This document shows, piece by piece, positions 26,086-34,701 of a stretch of DNA of 64,000 bases. Location of the stretch: assembly GCA_016706225.1 (NCBI GenBank), contig JADJKB010000024.1:248001-312000 (forward strand), written 5' to 3'. The notes below the pieces were generated by a model. That model worked only from the letters and a program-made list of their open reading frames with translations, made no database searches and had not been told where the DNA came from. The translations under genes and the position numbers were made by a program. Within the stretch, counting starts at the first letter, position 1, and each line of letters starts with the position of its first letter. This stretch comes from Myxococcales bacterium (GTDB lineage: Bacteria; Myxococcota_A; Polyangia; Polyangiales; Polyangiaceae).

Positions 26086-27555
26086 TCAGCGGCTGGCGGT
26101 CGGCGCGCTGGACACACACTTGGAGTTGATGCCTTCGACCTGCTTCACGTAGCCGAGGGCTGGGTCCTTGGTGAGCTCCGGCGTCCACTCGAGCGCGAGC
26201 TCACTCGTGCCGCGGGCCGGGAGCAGTGCGTGGCGCGGCATGGCGTCGCGTATTGCCGCATCGAGATGCCCGCTCTCTACGAGATCGTCGAGCACCTCGC
26301 GTCCGATGGGCTCGACCCACAGTTTCAGAGTGACCCGGTCCGGAGCGCCAGGGATCGTCTTGGTCTCGTCCAGCGGATAACGACGCGGCAAGTGGGTCGC
26401 CAGGTAGTCTGGGTGGGTGACCTCGAAGGTGACGGCGCCCGGAATGGTTCGGCTCTCGTATTTGGCGATGTCCCAGAACATGTGGGCTTCCTTGCCGTCG
26501 CTGCCGAGAGCAACGTCGCGGATCAGCCACAGATCGGGATCAGCGAAGGTGGCCGCGGCCTGCGCCTTCGGCACGTTGCCACTCTCGTAGAGCAGCGCGC
26601 CCGCGCTCGAGGCCGCGAGCTCGGCCCACATGCGCCGGTCCTGCGCCGCGCCGCTGGGAAAGTGGTGGCCCGCAGCCACGTTCTCGAGGGTCACCTGCAG
26701 CGTGAAGGCCCCCGGCAGCTGGCGCACGCAGATCTCGAAGCGCAAGGTCTGGTCGAGCTCCTGCTCCACCAGGGCCTTTTGCGCCTCCGCCTCCGGGAAC
26801 GGCGTCAATGCGAGATCGACGCCCGGCGTCGAGTGATCATGAACGCGCCGGGGCCTGGTGCCGGGGAAATCGGCGGCCAGACCATCGCTGCCGGGCATGT
26901 GGCAGGACGTACACGCGAGCCCGCCATCCTGGGGTGCTCCATGAAACACGGTTCCCAGCCACTCGGCGTAGGTGCGCTCGAGCGCGACCACCGCCGGAGC
27001 GGGAGGGGAGGGCGTCACGATGTCGTGGCACGAGCCACAAAACGCGGCGCTCTCTTCCGGGTAGCGCCGGTCGTGCAGCTTCGAGTGCTTCGATGCGTGG
27101 GCGGGGTTCTCGACCGGATCCTCGATGCCGCCGTGCATCGTCGTAGAGCCGGCGAGCACGATGGGCGCGTTGTGAGTGCCCTCGACGCCCGTCGCATCGT
27201 GGCAGAAATAGCAGGTGATCCCGCGCATCGGCGCCGGCAGCTGAGCCAGGTTCAAGCCATCGGTGGTCAGGCCCTCTCGGACCGCCATGGGGGCGTGACA
27301 CTGCACGCAGAAACTCCCCAGCGCGCCCTGAGTCTCCTCCTGCCCGCGGCGATTCATCGCCAGGAACACGGGGTCTTCAGCGGCGTAGGCGTGCATGCTG
27401 CCCGACCACTCGCGGTAGTGCTCGCTGTGACAAGTCTCGCAGGTCCCGGGGTCGAGGAGCTCGTCCCGCGTGAACGTCTTCTGCTGGCCAACGCTGTCTT
27501 CGTTGCCGCAGCTGAAGAAGACGAAGCAGAGACCGAGGAGCGCCGATTGTTTCAT
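26086..27555 (-). CDS. Pentaheme c-type cytochrome lipoprotein
   Basis: Protein of 489 residues. Lipobox FFSC at Cys16. Five CxxCH heme sites: CETCH (39-43), CVQCH (83-87), CYFCH (115-119), CGSCH (173-177) and CTSCH (215-219), with additional His residues as possible distal ligands. The C-terminal half (about 230-480) has no heme site and looks beta-rich (FTLQVTLENVAAGHHFPSG). The N-terminal part resembles cytochrome c554-type multiheme domains. It is expected as a lipid-anchored electron carrier at the outer membrane. The next genes upstream on the same strand encode a beta-barrel and a His/Cys lipoprotein. Confidence 0.9.
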   Translation of the reverse strand: MKQSALLGLCFVFFSCGNEDSVGQQKTFTRDELLDPGTCETCHSEHYREWSGSMHAYAAEDPVFLAMNRRGQEETQGALGSFCVQCHAPMAVREGLTTDGLNLAQLPAPMRGITCYFCHDATGVEGTHNAPIVLAGSTTMHGGIEDPVENPAHASKHSKLHDRRYPEESAAFCGSCHDIVTPSPPAPAVVALERTYAEWLGTVFHGAPQDGGLACTSCHMPGSDGLAADFPGTRPRRVHDHSTPGVDLALTPFPEAEAQKALVEQELDQTLRFEICVRQLPGAFTLQVTLENVAAGHHFPSGAAQDRRMWAELAASSAGALLYESGNVPKAQAAATFADPDLWLIRDVALGSDGKEAHMFWDIAKYESRTIPGAVTFEVTHPDYLATHLPRRYPLDETKTIPGAPDRVTLKLWVEPIGREVLDDLVESGHLDAAIRDAMPRHALLPARGTSELALEWTPELTKDPALGYVKQVEGINSKCVSSAPTASR

Positions 27556-27701
27556 CCGAGCCGTACGAGTTCTCGCGATCAGCGGATAGCACGAAGTCGG
27601 CACCGTTGCATTTCGAGCGTGCGAGCGGCCGCGCCCGCAGCCCGATCGGCGCCGATCTCTCCGCGCTTCGGGTGCGAATCGAACGCGTGGTTCTCGGTCG
27701 T

Positions 27702-28544
27702 TCAATGGAACACGCGACGAATGCTCAGCGTCGTCGAGAGCCCGGCGTACTCGATGTTCTTCTCGACTCCGCTCCAGAATGGATCTGCGAGCACGGCCAG
27801 GGTCGAATCCCAGGTCGGCCAGTGCCACATCCACGAGAGCCACGCGCCGGCACGCACACGGCGCTCGTCCGCGTCTGTTGCCTGAACGCCGTCGGTTCGC
27901 GCGCTGCCGGTGAAGCGTGCGTCGAGCAGCGCGCCGGCCGACCACTGCATGCTGAGCGAGCGCATGTAGCCGAGCTGCACGCTGGTTTCGTCGCCCAGAT
28001 CCACGCGGCGCGTGCTGATTCCGATCTTCACGTCGCGGGGCAGACGCAGCGTGTGTTGGGCTCGGAGGTAGACGGAATCGAGCGGCGTGACCTGGAAGGT
28101 CAGCTTGACGCCCAGCGATGGTTTTAGGCTGCCGTCGCTGGTCACGTCGGCCTGAGTCGGTTCGGTGGAGTCCTCCGGCGGGCGCCCCGTCGGAACTGCG
28201 AGACCGGCGATGAGGTCGATGGACGGGAACAGGCCGCCGGGCGCGAAGATGCCGGACCCCGCCCCCAGGGCCGTCCAGCGCAGCGCGAGGCTGGCGTCCC
28301 CGACACCCAGCGCCGTAGCCGAACCGATCGAACGAATGCGACGATGTCCGAGCCTCAGAGGCAGCGCGGCGCCGAGCTGAACGCTCTTCGGGACGAGGCG
28401 GACCGCAGCTCCAAGGGTCAGCGTCGCGTCGTCGACGGACACCCCGTCGAGGGCGCGGTAGCGCCCGCTCGAGTCGGCGCTCCCGTAGGCGTGTTCGTAC
28501 CCGAGCTGAGACGCGATGACGCCGTCGTCGCAGCTGGCCGCCAC
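27702..28544 (-). CDS. Outer-membrane beta-barrel protein
   Basis: At least 280 residues of alternating strands with aromatic turns, ending STTLSIRRVFH, as in outer-membrane barrels. The start is uncertain. A GTG at 28544 is the first standard codon, but the frame stays open upstream to the stop of the preceding lipoprotein gene, and that stretch encodes a good signal peptide (ALTLFALVSLGASRARAQA). Translation may therefore begin near 28640-28649 at ATT or CTG, or a base is missing there. It lies 146 bases upstream of the cytochrome gene on the same strand. It could form a porin-cytochrome partner; this is inference. Confidence 0.7.
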   Translation of the reverse strand: MAASCDDGVIASQLGYEHAYGSADSSGRYRALDGVSVDDATLTLGAAVRLVPKSVQLGAALPLRLGHRRIRSIGSATALGVGDASLALRWTALGAGSGIFAPGGLFPSIDLIAGLAVPTGRPPEDSTEPTQADVTSDGSLKPSLGVKLTFQVTPLDSVYLRAQHTLRLPRDVKIGISTRRVDLGDETSVQLGYMRSLSMQWSAGALLDARFTGSARTDGVQATDADERRVRAGAWLSWMWHWPTWDSTLAVLADPFWSGVEKNIEYAGLSTTLSIRRVFH

Positions 28545-28679
28545 GACGAGCTCACTCGGCGCGCCGGAGCTGCAGCAAGCCTGGGCGCGGGCTCGAGACG
28601 CGCCGAGCGAAACGAGCGCGAACAGCGTCAGGGCTCGAATGCGAGGCAGAGCACACCTTCTCGCGCTCCCAGCGGAGCT

Positions 28680-29009
28680 TCAGTCCGCGTCGGCGGCGTC
28701 GGAGCTGGCGTCCGCGCCCATCCCGCCCGCGCTTCCGCCTGTCCCGCCGTCCGGCGTGGCGGCCTCGCACAGAGCGATGCACTGCGCCCCGTTCGCAGTG
28801 CACTGGGCGGCGCTCCACACCTCGTGGGCGTTCTCGTGGCAGTCGTGCACCGGTCCCGCGGTGCCGTCGTCGATGAGGTGACACGCCTCGATGATGGGCA
28901 CACACTCGTCCGGTGTCTGATGCGAGTGCGCGGCGGCTTCATCCGAGCTGCAGGCCCAGAGGGCAAGGACGCTACTAAGACTCACGCACGCGAGCTGCCA
29001 TGCCTTCAT
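28680..29009 (-). CDS. Small His/Cys-rich lipoprotein
   Basis: Protein of 109 residues. Lipobox ALWAC (Cys20). The mature part has a regular His/Cys pattern: HSHQ, ECVPIIEACHLIDDG, VHDCHENAHEVW, then C-x6-C-x3-C, followed by a short Gly/Ala tail. The pattern would suit metal binding or disulfides. No CxxCH is present, so it is not a cytochrome. It is directly upstream of the beta-barrel gene and 43 bases downstream of the acidic 94-residue gene on the same strand. Confidence 0.75.
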   Translation of the reverse strand: MKAWQLACVSLSSVLALWACSSDEAAAHSHQTPDECVPIIEACHLIDDGTAGPVHDCHENAHEVWSAAQCTANGAQCIALCEAATPDGGTGGSAGGMGADASSDAADAD

Positions 29010-29052
29010 AAGGGCGTTATTGTCAGATCTTCGGCCACGTCGCAACTCCGGC

Positions 29053-29337
29053 TCACTCGTCTTCCGGGGCATCCGGCGCTTCGCCCGCGGCGCGCTCCGG
29101 GATGGGTCCGTGCTCCGCGTTCGCTTGTTTGGATGTCTTGGGCTCGGACTCGGGCACCGAGATCTCCACGACGATCTGGTCCTCGGGACTGAGCTCCGCC
29201 ACCTCGCCGCCCGTCACGGCCGAGCCGGACAGATCCGGCAGCTCTTCTCCGGAGAAGTCCGGGAGCTCACCCAGATCGAACTGGCTCGAGCGCGGTTTCT
29301 CCGGGGCGGGCCGATCCTTTTCGTCCGGTGACGGCAC
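29053..29337 (-). CDS. Small acidic protein of unknown function
   Basis: Ninety-four residues, rich in Glu, Asp, Pro and Ser, with no hydrophobic core, TM or signal, so probably disordered. It contains a near-repeat, LGELPDFSGEELPDLSGSAV. It is the first of several same-strand genes leading to the pentaheme cytochrome. No known family. Confidence 0.55.
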   Translation of the reverse strand: MPSPDEKDRPAPEKPRSSQFDLGELPDFSGEELPDLSGSAVTGGEVAELSPEDQIVVEISVPESEPKTSKQANAEHGPIPERAAGEAPDAPEDE

Positions 29338-29390
29338 GGTCGGAGTCTAGCTCATTCGCCGGGAACCTGCGTCGTCGGGGTGCGCGCGAC

Positions 29391-30017
29391 CTACTCCCGT
29401 CGCGTCGACGGCTGAGCCGGCCTGGCGCGCCGACGCGCCAGGCATGCCCACGCGGCCGGCAGCGGGGCGCGCTCGATGCGGAACTCCGTGGCGCGCAGCT
29501 CTTCGAGCGCGAGGCTGGGTTCGATGGCGGCCAGGACCTCGGCGGCGGACCGCCGGGGCGGACCTTCCTCGCGGGCCGGACCTTCGGTGCTGCCGAGCAA
29601 ACTGAGCCAAGCTCCGCCCGGGGCAAGCAGCTCGGCGACGCGTGCGGCGAAGCGTGCACGCTCTTCGGCGCCGTCGAAGATGTGAAAACAACCACGGTCG
29701 AACACCAGATCGAACGGACCGCCGGGCACCTCCTCGGTCAGGAAGTCCAGGCAGTGAAACTCGACGGAGCCCGCGTTCGGGGGCTCAGCTTGTTTCGCTC
29801 GTTCGATCGCCAGCGGCGCGAGATCCAGGGCAACGACTGCAAAGCCGCGCTCCGCGAGCCAGCGTGCATCGCTGCCGGTGCCACAGCCAATCTCGAGGGC
29901 TCGCCCCGGCACGACCCGTCCGCGCTCGACGAGCTCGGTCAGGTGCGGGTCCGGCATGCCGATGTCCCAGGGTGTGCAGTTGCTCCGATAACGTTCTTCC
30001 CACAGCGCTCGACTCAT
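29391..30017 (-). CDS. Class I SAM-dependent methyltransferase
   Basis: Protein of 208 residues. Motif I ALEIGCGTGSDARWLA, the acidic end of strand 2 (VVALDLAP), motif II FDLVFDRGCFHIF and the post-core motif LLAPGGAWLSLL are all clear. It begins WEERYRSNCTPWDIGMPDPH, the N-terminal pattern of TPMT/TehB-like enzymes that methylate small thiols or metalloids; the substrate cannot be fixed. The ATG at 30017 starts just before this conserved N-terminus. The frame stays open upstream without similarity. Confidence 0.88.
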   Translation of the reverse strand: MSRALWEERYRSNCTPWDIGMPDPHLTELVERGRVVPGRALEIGCGTGSDARWLAERGFAVVALDLAPLAIERAKQAEPPNAGSVEFHCLDFLTEEVPGGPFDLVFDRGCFHIFDGAEERARFAARVAELLAPGGAWLSLLGSTEGPAREEGPPRRSAAEVLAAIEPSLALEELRATEFRIERAPLPAAWACLARRRARPAQPSTRRE

Positions 30018-30141
30018 GCCCGACCCGTTGTGCACCGATGGCGCGGTGTCAACGCTGGTGGGCCTGGTCGGGTGGTTGTGGCGGGAAAGGCTGTCACCCC
30101 ACGCGCGGATGTCGGCGCCGACGCTCGGCCACAGTGAAGCG

Positions 30142-30864
30142 CTAGCGGGCTGGGATCCGGTAACGTGTGCTCGCGCGGTCGAGCTCCAGACGGTACTCGT
30201 CGAACCAGCGCACCTCGAGCGGAGTCGGCCGGATGCGGGAGGGGGGAGGCAGGCCAGCGAGGCGCGGGTGGCCGGAGAGCTCGAGCGACCCGCGAGCACC
30301 TCGGGTCTTTCGGCAACCGACCGCGTCGACGTCGATCTCGGTGAAGTGGATCTCGTCGTCCAGGCGAGAGTACGTGCGTACCGGAAAGCGCATGGGACGC
30401 GAGGGGCCGGGTCGCTCGACCTCGAAACCAAACACCAGCTGCCCCGCCTCCGAGACGCGACAGCGCATGTGCGAAGGACCGGCATCGACCTGGATGTCCC
30501 CCACGAACTTCGGGTAACCCCAGATGGTTCGCCCGGCGACGTCCGCCGCCGACGTCGTCACGGGCAGGAGCTGCACCCAGTGTCCGACGTCACCGAGCCA
30601 GCGTTCGGCCATCAGCGGTAGCAGCGGTACTCGAAGGTGACGCCCCCATCGACAGGGGATCGAGAGGGCCGCCTCGAGGTACGGGCCGATGCTGGTGTCC
30701 ACGTACTCGAAGGCTGCGGCCACCAGCACGGAGGTCCCGGGCCGGACCTCGATCACGTCGAGGCGCGCATCCGGCAGAAGCTTCGCGAGCTCGCGGGTCG
30801 GAGCTGGAAACCCCGCGATCCAAGCGCGGGCCTTGCGGTAGACGATGGGCAGTGCGGTCGACAT
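30142..30864 (-). CDS. Acetoacetate decarboxylase family protein
   Basis: Protein of 240 residues with the family landmarks EYVDTSIGPYLEAALSIPC and GRTIWGYPKFVGDI. The Lys in YPKF matches the Schiff-base Lys region of acetoacetate decarboxylases. Family members decarboxylate beta-keto acids or catalyse related aldol/dehydration steps. It is divergent from an acyl-CoA dehydrogenase gene with 63 bases between the starts, so a shared promoter region and a link to fatty- or keto-acid metabolism are plausible. Confidence 0.8.
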   Translation of the reverse strand: MSTALPIVYRKARAWIAGFPAPTRELAKLLPDARLDVIEVRPGTSVLVAAAFEYVDTSIGPYLEAALSIPCRWGRHLRVPLLPLMAERWLGDVGHWVQLLPVTTSAADVAGRTIWGYPKFVGDIQVDAGPSHMRCRVSEAGQLVFGFEVERPGPSRPMRFPVRTYSRLDDEIHFTEIDVDAVGCRKTRGARGSLELSGHPRLAGLPPPSRIRPTPLEVRWFDEYRLELDRASTRYRIPAR

Positions 30865-30927
30865 GTCGCGAGCATCGGAGTCCGCGACGCGGGGGACGTC
30901 AATGCGAGCCGCATCGCGACATGCGGG

Positions 30928-32364
30928 ATGTCATTGGCCCTGGCGGGACGACGTCGGCACGCTGTCCACATGCTGGCGCGTGAAGCGGTGGTCGAGCTCG
31001 ATCTCCTCCGGAACCCTGGCCCGTGGATCGAACCGCCACGGGCGAGCCACGCCCGTGCCCGGGCTCGGGTGTTCGCCGAGCGCGCGCTGAAGCCGCGGGC
31101 GCGCCGCATCGACAGCGAGGCTCAGCACTCGCATCCGCTCGGGAGCGCGGATTGGGCCTTCCTGCGCGAGGCCGCCGCCGCAGGTTGGCTCACCGGCATG
31201 GCGCCGCGCGCGTTGGGCGGTGACGGCGCGCGCTCGACCGAGGTGGCCGTGGCCATGGAGGAGCTCTGCGCAGTCTGCGGGGGACTCGGTCTGCTGGTCG
31301 GTGCCAACTCCCTCGGCTTGTCCGCGCTACTCTTCAGCATGGACCTCGGGCTCTGGGCCCGTGTGGTGCGCCCGGCTGCCTGTGAGCGACGCAGTCCCCC
31401 GGAGCGACCGACGCTGTTTGCCTGGGCCATCACCGAACCGTCGAGCGGGTCCGACGTCGAACATGCGCTCGGGCTCGAGCGTGTCGTCTCACCCACGTGG
31501 GCGGCTCGGGTGCCCGGTGGGTATGAGCTCCATGGTCGCAAGGCGTTCACCTCGAATGGTTCGATCGCGCGTTACATCGTCGTTCACGCAGCCCTCGATC
31601 GGTCGCACCCGCGCGAGAGCTGGACCGCGTTCCTGGTCGACACGAGGCGCGACGGATTCAGCGCAGCTCGCGATGAGATGAAGCTCGGGCAGCGGGCGTC
31701 GCCGGCGACCGAGACCGCGTTCGATGGGGTGTTCGTGCCGGAGCTCGATCGGGTGGGGCCCGAAGGCCTCGGATTCGAGCTGACCGAGCTGATCCTCGCC
31801 GGATCGCGCGGCCCGGTCGGCGCCATTGCGACGGGTATTGCGCGCGGTGCGCTGGAGGCGTCGCTACGGGTGGTCGCCCGCCTGCCGGAAGGGCACCCGT
31901 GCTCTGCGGCACAGCCATGGGTGAAGGACACCGTCGCCGAAATGGCGCTACGCCTCCACGCGGCGCGACTCACCTACCTCGACGCCACGCTGTCGTTCGA
32001 CTCGCAGGTAGCGCCCGCGGGTCGTCTGCAAGCGGCGTTCGCCTCCGCCGCGCCTGGCGCTGCTCGGTTGATTCCGGAGACTCGGCTCAAGCGCGGCTGC
32101 GAGGTGGGGTTCTCTCGCTTCCTGAAGCGCCTGACGGACAGTGGAGCCCTGCGTCAGCAGCTCGCGCGCGCGTCGTCCGCCAAGGTCTTCTGCGCGGACG
32201 CGGCGATGTGGGTATGCGAGCGCGCCTGTGATCTCGTGCCCCCGAGCGACCCGGAGCGCTGGGCAGTGGACAAGGCGTTTCGAGACGCGAAGCTCGCGCA
32301 GATCTACGAGGGCACGAACCAGATCAATCGGCTGCTCGTCGGGGAACAGCTGCTCGGTGACTAG
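30928..32364 (+). CDS. Acyl-CoA dehydrogenase family protein
   Basis: Protein of about 478 residues. Visible are the FAD/substrate region TLFAWAITEPSSGSDV, ELHGRKAFTSNGSIARYIVV, and the C-terminal LAQIYEGTNQIN with the Glu typical of the catalytic-base loop in one subgroup. These enzymes oxidise acyl-CoA thioesters using FAD and pass electrons to ETF. The N-terminal 40 residues are Arg-rich and weakly conserved; an ATG at 30970 is an equally good start. The stop is 25 bases from the convergent VWA gene. Confidence 0.85.
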   Translation: MSLALAGRRRHAVHMLAREAVVELDLLRNPGPWIEPPRASHARARARVFAERALKPRARRIDSEAQHSHPLGSADWAFLREAAAAGWLTGMAPRALGGDGARSTEVAVAMEELCAVCGGLGLLVGANSLGLSALLFSMDLGLWARVVRPAACERRSPPERPTLFAWAITEPSSGSDVEHALGLERVVSPTWAARVPGGYELHGRKAFTSNGSIARYIVVHAALDRSHPRESWTAFLVDTRRDGFSAARDEMKLGQRASPATETAFDGVFVPELDRVGPEGLGFELTELILAGSRGPVGAIATGIARGALEASLRVVARLPEGHPCSAAQPWVKDTVAEMALRLHAARLTYLDATLSFDSQVAPAGRLQAAFASAAPGAARLIPETRLKRGCEVGFSRFLKRLTDSGALRQQLARASSAKVFCADAAMWVCERACDLVPPSDPERWAVDKAFRDAKLAQIYEGTNQINRLLVGEQLLGD

Positions 32365-32389
32365 CGACGATGCTCGTTGGCACCGACCC

Positions 32390-33919
32390 CTATTTCCGAA
32401 ACGGATTCGACGCGCTCACGGACTCCTTGGCCGCCGCCTTCTCTCCAGCGGACAGGCTGCCCTCTTCGGCACAGAGCGGATCGCTTGGTGCGCAGCGGGC
32501 GCCGGGAGCTGGGCGGGCCTTGGGGCCCGCAGAGCACGTCATCGCGCACGAGAGGTCACCCGGCGCACAGGCACAGTGGCCGCCGCGAGCTTCACGCAGG
32601 CGCTTGCGTGTGTCCTCCAGCGCCGCCGCCTGTGCGTGCAGGTCGCGCCCGTCGCCGCCAGCACGGGCACCGGCGCGGACGCGGTCGAGCTCGTCGCCGA
32701 GTCGTCGGTCGGCGGCGGCGAAGTCGGCTGGCGTCCCCGACTTGAACAGCTTCCCGGCTTCGAACAGCGTCGCGCCGGTGTGACTCCTCGCCAAGCGCGT
32801 CGCCACAACGGGGTCGAGAAGAGAGAGCTCCGTGCCCGAGTCGCTCGTGCGGACTCGCAGCCTGCCGGACGCACGGAGCGAGCGCTCGCCAAGGCGATAG
32901 CTCGAGGAAAACTCCGCGACCGTGAGCTCTCGGGGACCCCCCTCGGGCAAGCGAACCTTCACCAACAAAGTCTTCTCTTCCGCGGCACCGAAGCTGCCAA
33001 GTCGAACGGTGAGGTGCCGACCGTTCTGCTCGACCTCGCGGTCGAACACCTGCACGAGCTCGGCGCCATCGGCGAGGTCCAGCTCGAGTGTAGCGTTCGT
33101 CGTCGCCGTCTTCGTCAGCCCGGAGATTTCGCGTTCGAACGCCTTCGCTAGCTCCGCTCTGTCGCGAGCGAAGTGGTGCTCGCCGTTGGAAAACCGCGCC
33201 AAGGTCGAGAGCAGCGCTTCGTTGTAGTCCAGGTCGATACCAATGGAGCTGACGCTGATCCCCTGCTCGCGTGCCCGGCCCGCGATGCGCTGAAACCCCG
33301 CCAAGCTCCGCTCGCCCGCCGTAGCTTCTCCATCGCTGAGCAAGAGCACGTGGAGCACGTGACCTTCGCTCGAGGCCAGGTCCGCCAACGCCGACTCCAG
33401 CCCGCACGAGATGCAGGTATTTCCCGATGCGGCGCCGGAATCAAGGCGTGACAGCGCCCGCTTCCGAGACTCCGGGTTCAGCGTCGTCGCGGGCAGCAGC
33501 GTGCTCACGCGGGTGTCATAGGCCAGCAGCGTCAAGCGGTCCCCATCGCGCATGCGGGACACCAGCCCGCGGGCGGCCGAGAGTGCGTTGGCGAGGCGGC
33601 GACCCCGCATCGAACCCGAGCGGTCGATGAGCGTGACCACGTGCACGGGCTGCGCCGTCGCTGTCGCTGCGGGAGCCCGCAGCTTGAACAGCAGATACGT
33701 CTCGGCTCGGCCAGCGCTCGTCAATACCGCATGCCCGATCCGAGCCTCGAGCTCGAGGGGCCCTGGTATCGTGACGACAACTGCTGCCTCGGCCGAGGGT
33801 GTCCTTGTCTCGCGCTCGCCCCCGGGCGCCTGCGTCAATGGCGCGGTTCTCCAGACCACCGCTCCACTCGACGAGACCATGCCCAGAATGGACAACCCAA
33901 GCAGTGTGCCCACGCGCAT
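32390..33919 (-). CDS. VWA-domain secreted protein
   Basis: Protein of 509 residues. An N-terminal hydrophobic segment (5-22) can act as signal or anchor. The von Willebrand A domain (about 92-265) has the MIDAS motif DRSGS (99-103), with CISCGLESAL and LLLSDGEA further on. A beta-rich region follows, then a helical segment and a Cys-rich tail (HCACAPGDLSCAMTC). It is probably periplasmic or surface-bound and may bind a partner through a divalent metal. The ATG at 33919 is selected by the hydrophobic leader; the frame is open to 34006. Confidence 0.85.
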   Translation of the reverse strand: MRVGTLLGLSILGMVSSSGAVVWRTAPLTQAPGGERETRTPSAEAAVVVTIPGPLELEARIGHAVLTSAGRAETYLLFKLRAPAATATAQPVHVVTLIDRSGSMRGRRLANALSAARGLVSRMRDGDRLTLLAYDTRVSTLLPATTLNPESRKRALSRLDSGAASGNTCISCGLESALADLASSEGHVLHVLLLSDGEATAGERSLAGFQRIAGRAREQGISVSSIGIDLDYNEALLSTLARFSNGEHHFARDRAELAKAFEREISGLTKTATTNATLELDLADGAELVQVFDREVEQNGRHLTVRLGSFGAAEEKTLLVKVRLPEGGPRELTVAEFSSSYRLGERSLRASGRLRVRTSDSGTELSLLDPVVATRLARSHTGATLFEAGKLFKSGTPADFAAADRRLGDELDRVRAGARAGGDGRDLHAQAAALEDTRKRLREARGGHCACAPGDLSCAMTCSAGPKARPAPGARCAPSDPLCAEEGSLSAGEKAAAKESVSASNPFRK

Positions 33920-34056
33920 GGCGCATTGGATGCGCTGACCGGGCGAAAGCTTGGCTCTGGAAACCCGTCTGAAATCCTTCCCAAAGTGCCCAACCGGTCC
34001 CGCCACCGAGCACGACCCTTGGCTCGAGCCGCGCTCGGTGCGATCAAGGGTGTGTC

Positions 34057-34560
34057 ATGGACCACGAGCCTGCAGCCGCGAGTCGGCGCGCGCTCCGAAG
34101 CACGCTGGTCAAACCCGGCTACAGCATCGGAACCCTGGGCAACCTGGTGGTCGCGGTCAGCCGTGAGCCGCCGACGGTGGAGTCCACGCTGGATGTCAGC
34201 GTTCAGCTCGACGCTCTGTGGCCGAAGTACCCCAAGGGTGTGTCCCTCGTGTTCGCGCCCCGTGCCCCACGACCCGCCTTGTCCGCCAAGGCCACCAGGA
34301 CGCTGCTGGCCGAATGGAGGCGCCTCGAGCCACACCTGGCTTGTGCCGTCATCGTGTTCGGCGCATCGACTCTGGGCGGGGCCATCCAGCGCAGCCTGAC
34401 CACCGCCGTCCTGCGCATGCACAGCGGAAGGGTCCCGATCAAAGCGAGCTCGAGCCCATTCGACGCCGCGGCCTTCATCACCCGCCACGACGCGGAGCAC
34501 CCCGCCGCTCATCTCCTGGGGCTGTCCCTTCAGTCCTTCATTCAGGAACACGAACGCTGA
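34057..34560 (+). CDS. Conserved hypothetical protein, STAS/SpoIIAA-like
   Basis: Protein of 167 residues without signal or TM. Alternating strands and helices (GTLGNLVVAVSREPPTVEST, KGVSLVFAPRA, LACAVIVFGASTLGGAIQ) suggest an alpha/beta fold like SpoIIAA/STAS proteins, of a kind I believe recurs in myxobacteria. Function unknown. It is transcribed divergently from the VWA gene, 137 bases away. Confidence 0.65.
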   Translation: MDHEPAAASRRALRSTLVKPGYSIGTLGNLVVAVSREPPTVESTLDVSVQLDALWPKYPKGVSLVFAPRAPRPALSAKATRTLLAEWRRLEPHLACAVIVFGASTLGGAIQRSLTTAVLRMHSGRVPIKASSSPFDAAAFITRHDAEHPAAHLLGLSLQSFIQEHER

Positions 34561-34701
34561 GCTTCGTCTGCTCGGAGGTGCGCGCAGCCATCCCGCACGC
34601 TCGGGAACGACCGCGCTACTTGGGGTCGAGGCTGAGCTGCCGCGGTGCGCCATGCCGGAAAGGTGTTGCTACGGCGGCGGCCCACGTTCACCTTTGGACG
34701 C

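Noticed and set aside
26230..27885. 551-codon open frame opposite the cytochrome gene
   Set aside because: The minus strand has five CxxCH motifs and a lipobox; the antisense frame has no recognisable feature.
29418..29445. Perfect hairpin cctggcgcg-ccga-cgcgccagg
   Set aside because: It lies inside the C-terminal coding part of the methyltransferase, so it is not a terminator of that gene.
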